Assembly: GCA_913060675.1 (NCBI GenBank)
Contig: CAJXUS010000001.1
Location: 62,001 to 126,000 of the forward strand
Length of the DNA: 64,000 bases
DNA from: an uncultured Rhodospirillales bacterium
GTDB taxonomy: Bacteria > Pseudomonadota > Alphaproteobacteria > Kiloniellales > Kiloniellaceae
Reading direction: 5' to 3'
Each line of letters opens with the position of its first letter. Position 1 is the stretch's first letter. Below are positions 35,513 to 46,700 of this stretch, piece by piece. A program made the position numbers and the translations under genes. The notes under the pieces were generated by a model that was not told the origin of the DNA, did not search any database, and saw only the letters and a list, made by a program, of their open reading frames with translations.

Positions 35513-36262
35513 TTATAAGAATTTTCTGGCTGCAATTAGAAACTCAATATTCCCTTCAGGCCCTTTGATTGGGCTTTCGGTCAATCCAAGAACTGTCCAG
35601 TCGGTTTCATTGGTGAGCCAGCTTTCGATGCGATCGCAAACTTCTTGATGAAGCTCTGGCTCGCGGACAACGCCCCCTTTACCAACGCGACCTTTGCCAA
35701 CCTCAAATTGAGGTTTGATCAAGGCAATCATGAAAGCCCCTGGTTCCGCCAAAGCCATAGACGCAGGTAACACGGTTTCCAAACCAATAAAGCTGGCATC
35801 ACACACAATCATATTGATCGTATCGGGAATTTGTTCTCTGGTTAAATGCCGCGCATTGGTGCGTTCCATGACCTCGACACGCTCATCCTTACGAATTTTC
35901 CAAGCGAGTTGCCCATGTCCAACGTCGACCGCAAACACTTTGCGCGCGCCATTGGTTAAAAGAACATCAGTGAAGCCCCCGGTAGAGGCCCCAACATCCA
36001 TGCAAATCAAATTTGTAGGGTCAATATTGAAAGTCTTCAAACCTTTCTCAAGCTTGAGTCCTCCACGACTAACCCAAGGGTGATCCTCTCCCTTCACGGT
36101 CAGAGGCGCATCTTCGGCAAGAGGTTGTCCAGGTTTATCTACACGTTTTGTATCCGTATAGACTTGCCCGGCCATTATACGAGCCTGTGCCTTCGTTTTA
36201 CTTTCGACCAGACCACGATCAACAAGAAGTTGATCTGCTCTTTTTTTTCCGATTTTTGCCAC
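35513..36262 (-). CDS. tlyA: TlyA-family rRNA 2'-O-methyltransferase
   Basis: A 249-residue protein with an N-terminal S4 RNA-binding domain (KRADQLLVDRGLVESKTKAQ) and an FtsJ-like SAM methyltransferase domain (DVGASTGGFTDVLL, VDVGHGQL, CDASFIGL, IKPQFE). TlyA proteins methylate cytidines in 16S and/or 23S rRNA; older annotations call them hemolysins. Translation starts at GTG, one base after the MATE-gene stop, so the two genes are co-translated. In related genomes tlyA often follows dxs directly. Confidence 0.93.
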   Translation of the reverse strand: MAKIGKKRADQLLVDRGLVESKTKAQARIMAGQVYTDTKRVDKPGQPLAEDAPLTVKGEDHPWVSRGGLKLEKGLKTFNIDPTNLICMDVGASTGGFTDVLLTNGARKVFAVDVGHGQLAWKIRKDERVEVMERTNARHLTREQIPDTINMIVCDASFIGLETVLPASMALAEPGAFMIALIKPQFEVGKGRVGKGGVVREPELHQEVCDRIESWLTNETDWTVLGLTESPIKGPEGNIEFLIAARKFL

Positions 36263-36263
36263 G

Positions 36264-37688
36264 TTAAATGCTCTTGTAATTAGTCAGTCCAAAACGATCA
36301 CGTAATGTGAAACGCACAACAGAAACCACTGCCACAAACGCAAGCCCTGCCGCAAGCCCTAACCAAATACCCTGTCCTCCACCACCAAGAACAAATCCAC
36401 CAATATACGAAATAGGAAGCCCTAGAACCCAATAGCCAAATATTGCTAAAAACATGGGTACTTTCGTATCACTAAGCCCACGCAGAGCACCCGATGCAAC
36501 AACCTGACATCCGTCAACAAGCTGAAAAAGTGCCGCGACCGCAAGATACGAAACAGCAAGGCCAAGGGTAACTTCATTTTCAGGGAGAGCAGGATCAAGG
36601 AAAAAAGCAACCAGAGTATTTGGGATCAACCAAAAAGCCAGGCAGGTAAAGACCATAAAGCCCGTCCCCATGGCAATCGAAACCCAGCCAGCCTTGCGAA
36701 TACCATCAAGGTTTTTTTTACCATACGCTAAGCCAACTCTAATTGTAGCTGCCTGACTAATACCTAAAGGAACCATAAAAGCCAAAGCCGCACACTGAAG
36801 AGCAACCGCATGTGCCGCGAGTTCGTTCGTTCCCAACCAGCCCATAAGAATGGCCGCTGCGGTAAATAGGCCCGTCTCGGCAGTCAGTGTGAAGCCAATA
36901 GGGAGACCGATACGGAAAATTTCTCTAAACCTCGACCAATCAGGTTTCCATAACCTTACAAGTATAGCGTACCTTTTGTACCGTCTGTGCATCAGAATAT
37001 AGGCCAAGATCAACACAAACATAATAGTATTTACAAACGTTGTGCTAATTCCTGCGCCAGGTAATTCCAACTTAGGAAAGCCCCAATTGCCAAACATAAG
37101 TGCATAGTTACCCAAGGCGTTTACAACAATACCAGCGATCGTAATGTATAATACAACCGATGTTTTTCCATGAGATGAGAGCAGGCAACGCAAAACAAGG
37201 AAAAGAAAAGCCGGGAAGAAACTCCACACAGCAAATCGAATGTAGCCTTGGGCCTTTGATGCATTCTCTGGCGTTTGGCCAAGAATTAGAAAAATAAATT
37301 CGGCATTCCAAATCAAAGCAACAAGTATGGTCGCAACCAATACAGCCGCCCAAAAGCCCTGGCGCGTTGTTCGGCGAACAGATTTAAAGTCAAGCGCCCC
37401 TATAGCCTGTGCCATCATTGGAGCAACAGCGGTAATCAAACCAATTCCAAACAGAAGAAAAGGGCTCATAAGTGTTGTAGCTAGTGTACCCGCAGCAAGA
37501 GACTTAGGCCCAAGCCACCCCATCATGATAACATCTGTTGTATAGAGAGCCATTTGTGCCAATTGGGCAATGACGAGAGGCCAAGAAAGTTTAAAACTGG
37601 CTTTCAGCTCTTCGCCCCATAAAATCGAAGGCGGCAAAAATTGGTCAGGGGCCTCAAAAGCCCTGTCCGTTGACAGTCCGGTTGACAT
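36264..37688 (-). CDS. MATE family efflux transporter
   Basis: A 474-residue inner-membrane exporter with about 12 helices arranged as two six-helix halves. The family-like starts are SWPLVIAQLAQMALYTTDVIMMGWLG in the first half and GLPIGFTLTAETGLFTAAAILMGWLG in the second. MATE proteins expel drugs and organic cations with Na+ or H+. The ATG follows AGGATC. It sits between dxs and tlyA, genes that are usually neighbours in alphaproteobacteria, and it is tightly joined to tlyA. The substrate is unknown. Confidence 0.92.
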   Translation of the reverse strand: MSTGLSTDRAFEAPDQFLPPSILWGEELKASFKLSWPLVIAQLAQMALYTTDVIMMGWLGPKSLAAGTLATTLMSPFLLFGIGLITAVAPMMAQAIGALDFKSVRRTTRQGFWAAVLVATILVALIWNAEFIFLILGQTPENASKAQGYIRFAVWSFFPAFLFLVLRCLLSSHGKTSVVLYITIAGIVVNALGNYALMFGNWGFPKLELPGAGISTTFVNTIMFVLILAYILMHRRYKRYAILVRLWKPDWSRFREIFRIGLPIGFTLTAETGLFTAAAILMGWLGTNELAAHAVALQCAALAFMVPLGISQAATIRVGLAYGKKNLDGIRKAGWVSIAMGTGFMVFTCLAFWLIPNTLVAFFLDPALPENEVTLGLAVSYLAVAALFQLVDGCQVVASGALRGLSDTKVPMFLAIFGYWVLGLPISYIGGFVLGGGGQGIWLGLAAGLAFVAVVSVVRFTLRDRFGLTNYKSI

Positions 37689-37854
37689 TAACTTGATCCT
37701 AAAATGAGAAATCTACCGACGCACGCAGCCTATAAGGTTGTTCGTCGCCACCCATATTGTGGGGCTTAGGTAAATTTAATAACTTGAGCTTGGAGCTCAC
37801 CCTAGCGGGTTGAACTGGAGTTGTATAGAGCTTTTTAGAAGTCTCTATAACGCA

Positions 37855-37880
37855 GAAAAGGAACCCTTGGGCTCCCTTCC
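37855..37880 (-). terminator. Probable terminator after dxs
   Basis: On the minus strand, AAGG-(G)-AGCC pairs with GGTTCCTT around a CAAG loop and is followed by TTTTC. It starts about 30 bases after the dxs stop. The stem has one bulge, so support is moderate. Confidence 0.5.
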
Positions 37881-37910
37881 AAAAAATCAGTCAAATTTAC
37901 TGAATAAAAT

Positions 37911-39860
37911 TTAAGCAATCGATGACGAAGGTGCCACAGCTTCCTTACCAAGGGCGGACATTGCTTTATTAAAGATGCCTTCCGAGTCCAACCCTGCTTG
38001 TTCCAACTGTTTAGCTGGAGTGTCATGGTCGATAAAGATATCTGGCATGCAAACCGGGCGGAACTTTAGTCCCTTATCGAACAGGCCTTCGTTCGCAAGT
38101 AAATTGGATACCAATGAAGAGAATCCACCAATGGAACCTTCTTCTACGGTAAGAAACACATCGTGGTTCTTTGCAAGGGATCGAACCAAATTTGCATCCA
38201 ATGGCTTGGCAAAACGAGCATCTGCTACGGTTGTACTAAAGCCATGCGCAGCCAATTTATCGGCAGCTTTAAGGCAGTCTTCCAAACGGGTACCAAGCGC
38301 AAGAATAGCGACATGTGTACCTTCACGGATAATGCGGCCCTTCCCGATTTCCAGAACGCTTCCCCGATCAGGCAATTCAACCTCACCCGTTGATTCCCCT
38401 CTTGGGAAACGGATCGCACTTGGCTTGTCATCAATTTTTGCTGATGTTGCAACCATATGCATCAGTTCAAGCTCATCGGACGGTGCCATGATAATCATAT
38501 CAGGAATACATCCGAGATACGCTAGATCGTAACTTCCCTGATGGGTCACACCATCGGCGCCGACCATCCCCGCACGATCGATAATAAAGCGAACAGGCAG
38601 GCTTTGAATAGCGACATCATGGACGACCTGATCGTAAGCCCGTTGCAAGAAGGTCGAATAGATTGTTGCATAAGGTTTATAGCCATCACAGGCCATCCCG
38701 GCACAAAATGTCACTCCGTGTTGCTCGGCAATTCCGACATCAAATGTTCGATCAGGAAATTCTTCTTCGAACAGGTTAATCCCAGTTCCCGTTGGCATCG
38801 CAGCCGTCATTGCAACGATCTTGTCATCGTGTTTCGCTTCGGCAATCAGAGCCTTGGCAAATACGTTTTGATAAAGCGGTGCTTTGGGAGGTGATTTTTG
38901 TTGTTTACCACTGACGACATCAAATTTTGAAACACCGTGATATTTATCCGCAGCCTGTTCAGCAGGTTCATATCCTTTCCCTTTTTGGGTCACGGCATGA
39001 ATAAGAACAGGTCCATCAAATCCGCAGTCACGAACATTCTTCAAGACAGGCAGAAGGTGAGAGAAATCATGCCCATCGACAGGACCAATATAGAAAAAGC
39101 CAAGTTCTTCAAACAAAGTCCCGCCTGTGAAAAATCCACGGGCATACTCTTCCGCACGTTTAGCGGCTGTCTCAATTCGTGGCGGGAATTTACTGATAAT
39201 TTCTTTCGCCAAATGGCGCATCGATTGATAAGGCTTCGCTGAAATTAACCGAGACAAATACGCGCTCAACGCCCCAACAGGCGGAGCGATCGACATATCA
39301 TTATCATTGAGAATAACAATCAGTCTGGAATTCATTGCGCCAGCATTGTTCATGGCTTCATAAGCCATGCCTGCGGTCATGGATCCATCACCGATAACAG
39401 AAATCACATTGTTGGTTTTGCCTGCGAGATCTCGTGCAACGGCAAAACCTAGCCCGGCAGAAATTGATGTTGAACTGTGTGCCGCGCCAAAAGGATCGTA
39501 GATGCTTTCTTTGCGCGTGGTAAAACCTGATAACCCGCCACCTTGCCGGATCGTACTTAATTGGTCTCGACGTTCTGTGAGAATTTTATGGGGATAACAT
39601 TGATGGCCCACATCCCAGATAAGTTTGTCATCCGGCGTGTTAAACACATGATGGATCGCAACGGTCAGCTCAACCACGCCCAAACCTGCGCCGAGATGAC
39701 CGCCGGTACGCGATACGGCATTGACCATATCCAAGCGAACTTCTTCGGCCAACTGTGGCAGCTGACTTTCATCCAACGTGCGTAGATCTGCAGGATTCTT
39801 TACTGTGTCCAGCAGAGGGGTCTGGCGATTATGACCGTACTGACTCACCCGTCTCTCCAT
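37911..39860 (-). CDS. dxs: 1-deoxy-D-xylulose-5-phosphate synthase
   Basis: A thiamine-diphosphate enzyme (about 649 residues) that joins pyruvate and glyceraldehyde 3-phosphate, the entry step of the MEP isoprenoid pathway. Visible are [15 protein letters not shown] with a conserved His, [20 protein letters not shown] residues, the ThDP motif [32 protein letters not shown] and the transketolase Arg region [13 protein letters not shown]. The start ATG at 39858-39860 is chosen over the adjacent upstream GTG. It is downstream of ispA on the same strand, so both ends of prenyl precursor supply are encoded together. Confidence 0.96.
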   Translation of the reverse strand: MERRVSQYGHNRQTPLLDTVKNPADLRTLDESQLPQLAEEVRLDMVNAVSRTGGHLGAGLGVVELTVAIHHVFNTPDDKLIWDVGHQCYPHKILTERRDQLSTIRQGGGLSGFTTRKESIYDPFGAAHSSTSISAGLGFAVARDLAGKTNNVISVIGDGSMTAGMAYEAMNNAGAMNSRLIVILNDNDMSIAPPVGALSAYLSRLISAKPYQSMRHLAKEIISKFPPRIETAAKRAEEYARGFFTGGTLFEELGFFYIGPVDGHDFSHLLPVLKNVRDCGFDGPVLIHAVTQKGKGYEPAEQAADKYHGVSKFDVVSGKQQKSPPKAPLYQNVFAKALIAEAKHDDKIVAMTAAMPTGTGINLFEEEFPDRTFDVGIAEQHGVTFCAGMACDGYKPYATIYSTFLQRAYDQVVHDVAIQSLPVRFIIDRAGMVGADGVTHQGSYDLAYLGCIPDMIIMAPSDELELMHMVATSAKIDDKPSAIRFPRGESTGEVELPDRGSVLEIGKGRIIREGTHVAILALGTRLEDCLKAADKLAAHGFSTTVADARFAKPLDANLVRSLAKNHDVFLTVEEGSIGGFSSLVSNLLANEGLFDKGLKFRPVCMPDIFIDHDTPAKQLEQAGLDSEGIFNKAMSALGKEAVAPSSSIA

Positions 39861-40022
39861 CACTTTATCTCTCGAATACCTTCAGCAAGGCACGAGAATT
39901 TTAGGTCCCTCGACAACCAGCGATAAATTATAATCCTGGTCGGGTTAATTTTTCCACAGAAAATTTAACAGATAACTTTAAAGCTACTTGTTAAACTAAC
40001 CTTAAACAGGGTCGCAATTAAC

Positions 40023-40910
40023 TCAGGACCTACGTTCCAACACAAATGTGGCAGTGTCGCGAAGTAACTGCGCCTTTCCTGCGAAAATATCAAGTCTAGA
40101 TTTAGCCGACTGTACTAATTCTTCTGCCTTTTCGCGTGCAGTGTTCAAACCAAGTTGGCCAACAAAGGTCGCTTTTCCAGCGTCGGAATCAACACCCGTT
40201 GGTTTTCCGGTTTCTTCTGGGGTTGCTTCGTGATCCAACAAATCGTCAACAATTTGGAAAGCCAGCCCAATGTCTTCGGCATAAAGGCTCAAGGCTTGAT
40301 ATTCTTCGGACCCAGCCTTACCCAATATTGCTCCAGCCTGACAGGCATAGCGAATTAACGCCCCAGTTTTAAGAGCCTGTAAGCGTGTAATCCCGTCGAG
40401 ATCCAGATTTGTGCGGTTTGGAGAAAGGTCGATCATTTGCCCCCCAACCATACCTGCAGCTCCCGAAGCCGCAGCGAGGCCAGATATCAACTTGAGACGC
40501 ACATCTGCTTCCGGGTGTGCTTTACTATCCGCCAAGACGGCAAACGCCTCGGTTAAAAGACCATCTCCAGCCAAAATCGCTGTAGCATCATCCCATTTTT
40601 TATGAACCGTCAGTCGACCACGCCTTAAGTCACTATCATCCATAGCAGGAAGATCGTCGTGCACAAGGCTATAGCAATGCACCATTTCCAATGCTGCCGC
40701 GACCTCTAGGGCGTTATTCTCTGCCACTTCAAAGAGAGCTGCAGTTTCCATGACCAGAAAAGGGCGCAACCGCTTTCCTCCGCCCAAGGCACTATAACGC
40801 ATCGCCTCAATCACCTCACCTTCAGGTGCAGATAGCGAGGGAAGTAAAGCGTCAAGGCGGTCTTGTACCGCATAGGCACGAACTGCAAGGGCTGTTTTAA
40901 CGTCCTGCAT
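40023..40910 (-). CDS. ispA: Farnesyl diphosphate synthase (polyprenyl synthetase)
   Basis: A 295-residue trans-prenyltransferase that condenses IPP with DMAPP and GPP. The first Asp-rich motif DDLPAMDD spans 85-92 and the second, DD-x2-D, is in VDDLLDHEA at about 221-229, with GGGKRLRP near 43-50. Length and motif spacing (two residues between the Asps plus the AM insert) fit short-chain bacterial IspA. It lies between xseB (24-base gap) and dxs. Geranylgeranyl diphosphate synthase activity is the main alternative. Confidence 0.93.
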   Translation of the reverse strand: MQDVKTALAVRAYAVQDRLDALLPSLSAPEGEVIEAMRYSALGGGKRLRPFLVMETAALFEVAENNALEVAAALEMVHCYSLVHDDLPAMDDSDLRRGRLTVHKKWDDATAILAGDGLLTEAFAVLADSKAHPEADVRLKLISGLAAASGAAGMVGGQMIDLSPNRTNLDLDGITRLQALKTGALIRYACQAGAILGKAGSEEYQALSLYAEDIGLAFQIVDDLLDHEATPEETGKPTGVDSDAGKATFVGQLGLNTAREKAEELVQSAKSRLDIFAGKAQLLRDTATFVLERRS

Positions 40911-40934
40911 AGAAGGTATCTCCGCTAGCAGGCT

Positions 40935-41195
40935 CTAAGCCACATCAAAAGGTTCGATACGAGGCTCACCATCTGGACCAATGGTAATTTTTTCGATCTT
41001 CTCTTGAGCTTCCCGAAGCTTGGTTTCGCAGTGGGCTTTAAGTTTTGCTCCCCGATCATAAGCATCAATCGCTTCGTCCAGTTTACCTTCGCCCTGTTCC
41101 AAGCGCTCCACAATCATTTTCAACTCGGCCAATGCCGCTTCGAAACTCATTGTTTGGATGTCAGCTAAACTTTCAGCGGTTTGTGAATTTTCCAT
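40935..41195 (-). CDS. xseB: Exodeoxyribonuclease VII small subunit
   Basis: An 86-residue helical protein with the XseB pattern: MSFEAALAELKMIVERLEQG, then LDEAIDAYDRGAKLKAHCE and LREAQEKIEKI. With XseA it forms the exonuclease that degrades single-stranded DNA. The start at 41193-41195 (MENSQ) matches family length; an open extension upstream adds an atypical hydrophobic leader. xseB-ispA-dxs is a common bacterial order. xseA is not in the window. Confidence 0.93.
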   Translation of the reverse strand: MENSQTAESLADIQTMSFEAALAELKMIVERLEQGEGKLDEAIDAYDRGAKLKAHCETKLREAQEKIEKITIGPDGEPRIEPFDVA

Positions 41196-41305
41196 CGTGG
41201 GAACCTCGAGAATTATTTTCAGCGGCACTCTACGTTGTCAACGTAACCCAGACAAGGATTTGTCCCGGAAAATATTAATGAAAAAGGAAAGCATTCTTGA
41301 TAAGA

Positions 41306-42241
41306 TTAATCTGCGGCATTCATCATGGCCATTACATGTAATGAGACAGAACGTGCTAAAGCTTCGGTGTTATAACCTCCCTCCAAAATAGAGACGAGAC
41401 GCCCTTCACAAAGCTCTCCAGCCAATTCCACAATTCTCTTGCTCACCCACCCAAAATCTTCATCTTCTAGATTAATGGATGCCAATGGATCTTCACGGTG
41501 AGCATCAAACCCAGCCGAGACAATAATCAATTCAGGGGCAAATTCTTTCACGCCGGGAAATACCCTGTCTTCCATGGCTTTGCGAAATTCATATGATCCT
41601 GCTCCGGAAGGTAAGGGAGTGTTTAAAATATTTCCGGCAACGCCCACTTCTCCGATACTTCCCGTACCGGGAAAAAGAGGTGATTCATGCGTTGAAGCAT
41701 AAAACATATTCGGATCATCCCAAAGAATGTCCTGGGTTCCATTGCCGTGGTGTACGTCAAAATCGATTACCGCAATCTTTTGCAAACCATGTTCATTACG
41801 AGCCTGATAGGCTCCTATTGCAGGATTGCAGAACAGGCAAAAACCCATAGCACGATGTCGTTCGGCATGATGACCTGGAGGACGGCTCAGACAAAAAGCG
41901 TTATCAACATCCTTGTTTATAACGGCATCCACTGCTGCACATATTCCCCCAGCTCCCCGTAACGCCGCTTCACCGGAATCTTTACAGACAACCGTATCGC
42001 CATCAATGGCGACATAACCAGTATCAGGAATAGCCCGAAAAACTTCTTTAATGTGCTCTTCACTATGCGCCCACTGCAGTTTCTCTTTATCCAAAAGAGG
42101 CGCCGTTCTACGATCTAATTCGTCGAAGTCTGGCTCAGCCAAGGCTCTTAATATTGCTTCAATACGTTTGGGGGATTCAGGATGGTGCAAGCCGGGATCG
42201 TGCAGCTGACTGACAGGGTGACTGAATAAGGCTGTAGCCAT
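41306..42241 (-). CDS. Histone deacetylase-like (acetylpolyamine amidohydrolase family) enzyme
   Basis: A 311-residue zinc amidohydrolase of the arginase/deacetylase fold. RPPGHHAERHRAMGFC carries the catalytic His pair, DFDVHHGNGTQ supplies Asp and His zinc ligands, SAGFDAHREDPL the second zinc Asp, and LEGGYN the late Gly-Tyr. Bacterial members deacetylate acetyl-polyamines, acetoin-related proteins or other acylated amines. The ATG follows AGGAGG. It is 110 bases upstream of xseB on the same strand, an order also familiar from other alphaproteobacteria. The substrate is unknown. Confidence 0.9.
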   Translation of the reverse strand: MATALFSHPVSQLHDPGLHHPESPKRIEAILRALAEPDFDELDRRTAPLLDKEKLQWAHSEEHIKEVFRAIPDTGYVAIDGDTVVCKDSGEAALRGAGGICAAVDAVINKDVDNAFCLSRPPGHHAERHRAMGFCLFCNPAIGAYQARNEHGLQKIAVIDFDVHHGNGTQDILWDDPNMFYASTHESPLFPGTGSIGEVGVAGNILNTPLPSGAGSYEFRKAMEDRVFPGVKEFAPELIIVSAGFDAHREDPLASINLEDEDFGWVSKRIVELAGELCEGRLVSILEGGYNTEALARSVSLHVMAMMNAAD

Positions 42242-42590
42242 TTATATCCTCCTGATTAAGACGCGATTCTATAAATCAAACTTATCAATAGTAGGAATTG
42301 TGACATTAATTGCACAAACTGCCGACGGAATTATTTATTTTTTTCGTTTAACTTTAGAGAATAATACCTACCTATTCAAAAAGTAACATTATGTTTTAAT
42401 ATCAAGAGTTAGCCTTTACAGATTACCTGTAGCTCTACTAAAGTACAAAAAGAGAACGGCGTTGCAAATAGCAACCAAGCCGTCAATCTCCCTATAAAAT
42501 CACTGATTGATCAAGGGTCGCTCCTAGCTATCAGAGGTAGAGTTTATTTAATACCAAGCCATTGATTTGGCATCTTTCCAGGAGGCCGGT
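42242..42590. other. Divergent intergenic region before the RND efflux genes
   Basis: No gene was recognised in these 349 bases. The left half is AT-rich. Near the right end lies AGGAGG (42580-42585), the ribosome site of the efflux adaptor gene. No TetR- or LysR-type operator was convincing. Confidence 0.4.
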
Positions 42591-43769
42591 TTGCGCCAGC
42601 TGTTTACAACCTCTCATCTTCTGATGGCTTTATGCCTGATGATCTTCCCTTTTAGCGTTTCTGCACAAAAAGCATCGCTTGTTCGTGTCGATGAAGTTCG
42701 TACGGAATCAATGAACCAAACAGTGCCCGTTATCGGACGCCTGGTCGCGCGCCAAACGGGTAGTGTTTCCGCTCGCATTGCTGGCCCCGTGGAAGAAGTC
42801 TTGATTGAAGTTGGTGACAGCGTAACCACGGGCCAAATTATTGCCCGCCTCAATTCTGCAACACTTCGCGCAGATAGAGATCTTGCGGCGAGTGAAGTAT
42901 CCGCTTCAAATAGCCGATTGAGTACTTTCCAAGCGAGGCTCGTTCTCGCAGGCCAAGAGCTTAAAAGATTTGAAAAATTAAGAAAATCTGCCGCCTTCAA
43001 CAAATCAAAATATGAAGATTCCGTCCAAAACAGTGCCATAGCCAAAGCTGAGGTTTCTCAAGCTCGAGCTGACATTAATACCGCAAAAGCCAAGTTACGC
43101 AGAGCAGAAATCAACCTTGCCTACACCGAGATTAAAGCCCCCTATAATGCGGTGGTTCTCACAAAAGAAACCGAGGCAGGATCCTATGTCCAAACCGGAG
43201 ATTCAGTTGCTCGTTTGCTGTCTCGCGACAGCCTAGAGATCGAGGTTGAAGTACCTGCACGTCGCCTTAAAGCCATTAAGGCTGGTATGGAGTTTTCCCT
43301 CAAACTAGAAGACGGCACCCCTTTGATGGCAACGATCAGAGCAATTTTGCCCACAGAGAATCCTCTAACCAGAACCCGCCCCGTAAGGTTAAGCGCCAAA
43401 TTACCAAATCCAGAAACGCTCGCCGATAATCAGAGCATAACCTTGCTGGTCCCAGCAGGGCCGATACGTGACGTAGCAACCGTCCACAAAGATGCCATAA
43501 TCCAAAGTGCCAACGGCCCCATGGTCTTCCTAAATGCAGATGGACGTGCTCAACCTCGGCCAATTCAATTGGGACAACAAATCGGCGAGCGCATAGAGGT
43601 CATTTATGGCCTTCAGGTAGGCGATCAAGTTGTCACGCGGGGGAATGAACGTTTATTCCCAGGTATGCCTCTGCAAATTAATGGTCAAGATGCAGAAAAA
43701 GTCATCCCAGATAAAAAGAGCGAAGATGGGGAAGAATTAGATAAGACCAAAAACGAGGGGGCCTCGTAA
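42591..43769 (+). CDS. RND efflux periplasmic adaptor subunit
   Basis: A membrane-fusion protein of about 392 residues. A signal peptide (LRQLFTTSHLLMALCLMIF, cleavage near SVSAQ) is followed by the lipoyl half-motif VSARIAGPVEEVLIEVGDSV, a coiled-coil hairpin (about 95-165, rich in Ala, Lys and Glu), and the returning lipoyl half AVVLTKETEAGSYV plus beta-barrel. It bridges the inner-membrane pump to an outer-membrane channel. The TTG at 42591 is chosen because AGGAGG lies five bases upstream; an internal ATG at residue 12 is an alternative. It overlaps the pump gene by one base (TAATG). No outer-membrane channel gene is adjacent. Confidence 0.9.
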   Translation: MRQLFTTSHLLMALCLMIFPFSVSAQKASLVRVDEVRTESMNQTVPVIGRLVARQTGSVSARIAGPVEEVLIEVGDSVTTGQIIARLNSATLRADRDLAASEVSASNSRLSTFQARLVLAGQELKRFEKLRKSAAFNKSKYEDSVQNSAIAKAEVSQARADINTAKAKLRRAEINLAYTEIKAPYNAVVLTKETEAGSYVQTGDSVARLLSRDSLEIEVEVPARRLKAIKAGMEFSLKLEDGTPLMATIRAILPTENPLTRTRPVRLSAKLPNPETLADNQSITLLVPAGPIRDVATVHKDAIIQSANGPMVFLNADGRAQPRPIQLGQQIGERIEVIYGLQVGDQVVTRGNERLFPGMPLQINGQDAEKVIPDKKSEDGEELDKTKNEGAS

Positions 43770-46700
43770 TGAATCTTATCAAAGTATCAATTGAACGGCC
43801 AATTGCGATCATATCTGCTGTGATCATGGTTGTATTATTTGGAGCAGTGGCGCTTCAGCTGATACCGATTCAACTTACCCCTGATGTGAACCGTCCCGTT
43901 ATTACCATTCGAACGAACTGGGCTGGTGCCGCCCCTGCTGAGGTCGAACGTCAAATCATTACCCAACAGGAAGAAAAGCTGAAGGGGTTGGAAAACCTTC
44001 ACAGCATGACCAGTAATTCTTCTTATGGATCGGGTCGAATCACCCTCGAATTCAATGTTGGAGCAGATATGGGCAAAGCCCTTTTGCTAACGGCAAATCG
44101 ATTAGACCGCGTCAACGGATACCCAGATGAAGCTGACGAACCAACTCTGGACACAGCTGGTGCAGAAGATAGCCCAATCGCTTGGTTTGTTCTCACCCGT
44201 GAAGATGGCAACACCACGCCTATTTTTCACTATGGTGACTTTGTAGAAGATATTGTTAAAGACCGTTTGGAGCGTGTTCCTGGCGTAAGTGGCGTCAACA
44301 TTTACGGTGGGAGTGAACGCGAAATTGAGATTGTTGTTCAACCTGAACTCCTTGCACGTTATGGCCTGACAGCCAGCTCAGTCGTTGCCACATTGCGAGC
44401 AGCAAGCTCTTCAATATCCGCAGGAGACGTCGATGAAGGAAAACGACGTTACATCGTCAGGACAGAAGGCGATCTAGATACTGTGGAAGCTGTCAGACAA
44501 GTTGTCCTGCGTAGTTACCAAGATACGTTTACCGGTAGCGTTGCCCGCGTAACAGTTGGGGATATTGCACGGGTAAATTTTAATTACAAAGACCCAAGCT
44601 CTAACATCAGGGTTCTAGGGGATGCAGCTCTCGCCTTTAACGCCACGCGCGAAACCGGGGCAAACGTTATTGAGACCATGGATGGCATCTATAAAGCCAT
44701 TGATGATCTCAATGCAAAGGCAGTCCCCAATGCAGGTCTAAAACTGGAACAGGTTTATGACGAGACCGTCTATATCAATTCTGCAATTGACCTCGTAAGA
44801 CAGAACATATGGTTCGGGGGAATACTCGCCGCCATTATCCTGCTCATATTCCTACGCTCGGTACGCGCTACAATCATTATTTCCATGGCAATCCCGGTTT
44901 CGGTCGTAGGGTCTTTTGTTGCCATGGCAGTCTTAGGCCGATCTATCAACGTGATATCTTTGGCAGGGCTCGCATTTGCTGTCGGTATGGTTGTTGATGC
45001 CGCTATTGTTGTGCTTGAAAATATTTTCCGCCTTAAAGAGGAAGGGAAATCACCTGCGGTTGCCGCCTACGAAGGTGCCCAACAGGTTTGGGGTGCCATC
45101 CTCGTTTCTGCACTAACCACCGTTATGGTCTTTATTCCGATCATGGTAATGGAGCTAGAAGTAGGACAACTCTTTAGAGATATCGCGGTTGCAATCTCGG
45201 TATCGGTTACTCTGTCTCTTTTGGTTTCAATCACAGTGATACCTGCCCTATCCCGGCGCTTTCTAAGAGACCACGATACAGACGGTAGCGATACAATGAA
45301 CCGTATCCATCTCCCCGGTATTGATCAGTTTGGTACAGGGTTCGTAAAGTTCGTCATGGCATTTCAAGCCATCGTCGTTAAAAGGAAAATTATCGCGGTT
45401 GGACTTGTCGGCGCTTTAACCGTCGTTGCCACTCTCGGCACATGGAAATTCTTGCCAAAACTCGAATATTTACCAGAGGGAAACCGAAACCTCGTCTTTG
45501 GTATTATCATTCCACCTCCTGGCTACAATCTCGACACCATGACTTCGATTGCTATTGATGTCGAAAATTCCATTCGCAGCTTGTGGGCTTCTGAAACCGG
45601 ACCTGAGTCCGCGCCGGGTGAGCCTGTTAAAATGGAGCGGTTCTTTTTTGTTGCCACCAGATCCAACACCTTCTTAGGTGCCGTTGCCGTCGACGGACAA
45701 AGAGTTGCCGAACTTATTCCAGTACTGCAGGAACCCGTTTTCAAAGAACCCGGAACTTTTGGTTTTATCAACCAACCCTCGCTCTTTGGTCGCGGCATTG
45801 GGGGAGGACGGAAAATCGATCTGGATATTTCCGGATCTGACCTAAATGAAATTCTCGCAATTGCTGGTCAGGCAACGGGAAAGATGCTGGCCGTATTCCC
45901 CACCAGTGAGGGTAACCAGTTTAGGCCGCGCCCGGGTCTCGAACTCGGAGCACCAGAGGTACGCGTGCTTCCGAACAGAACGAGACTGGCAGATAACGGT
46001 GTTTCCGTTAATGAACTCGGCACAGCTATCGATGTTTTCAATGATGGCCTTCGGGTCGAAGAAATCACTGTCGGCAACAAACGACTGGATTTGACCCTCA
46101 AGGGTCCCAACAATGGCATCACGCAAACCCAGGGCATTGCCAGTCTTCCCGTCGTCACCTCTGATGGAACCATCCTTCCGGCTTCGAGCCTTGCAGAAAT
46201 AATCCTGACTTCGGGGCCAACAGAGATCAGACATCGTGAACGCCTCCGGACAATAACACTCGAACTCAGACCGTCTGCCGGCGTTCCTTTGGAACAAGCT
46301 CTGGAAACATTACACGCAGAAATCATCGCGCCTCTTGAAGCGGCAGGTCTACCAAGTGATGTGAAGATAAGCCTGAGCGGAACTGCCGATAAACTAGCGC
46401 AGACCTGGGATGCCATGGTGGTCAATCTTCTTTTGGCAATCGTGATTGTCTATCTCGTAATGGCGGTGTTGTTTGAGAGCTTCCTTTACCCCTTAATCAT
46501 TCTATTAGCTGTACCATTGGCAACAGCTGGTGGAGTAGCTGGACTAGTATTTCTCAACACAGTCATCTTCCAGCCCTTGGATATGTTGACCTTGTTGGGC
46601 TTTGTCATTCTGGTCGGGATTGTGGTGAATAATGCTATTCTCATTGTTCACCAAACCTTACATCATTTACGTGTAGAGAACATGCACGCTCAGGCCGCGA

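Noticed and set aside
41196..41228. In-frame 11-codon extension of xseB
   Set aside because: The leader is unlike the family, and the internal ATG gives the usual length.
42614..43045. A 143-codon minus-strand frame inside the efflux adaptor gene
   Set aside because: It is antisense to a clear membrane-fusion protein and has no family features.
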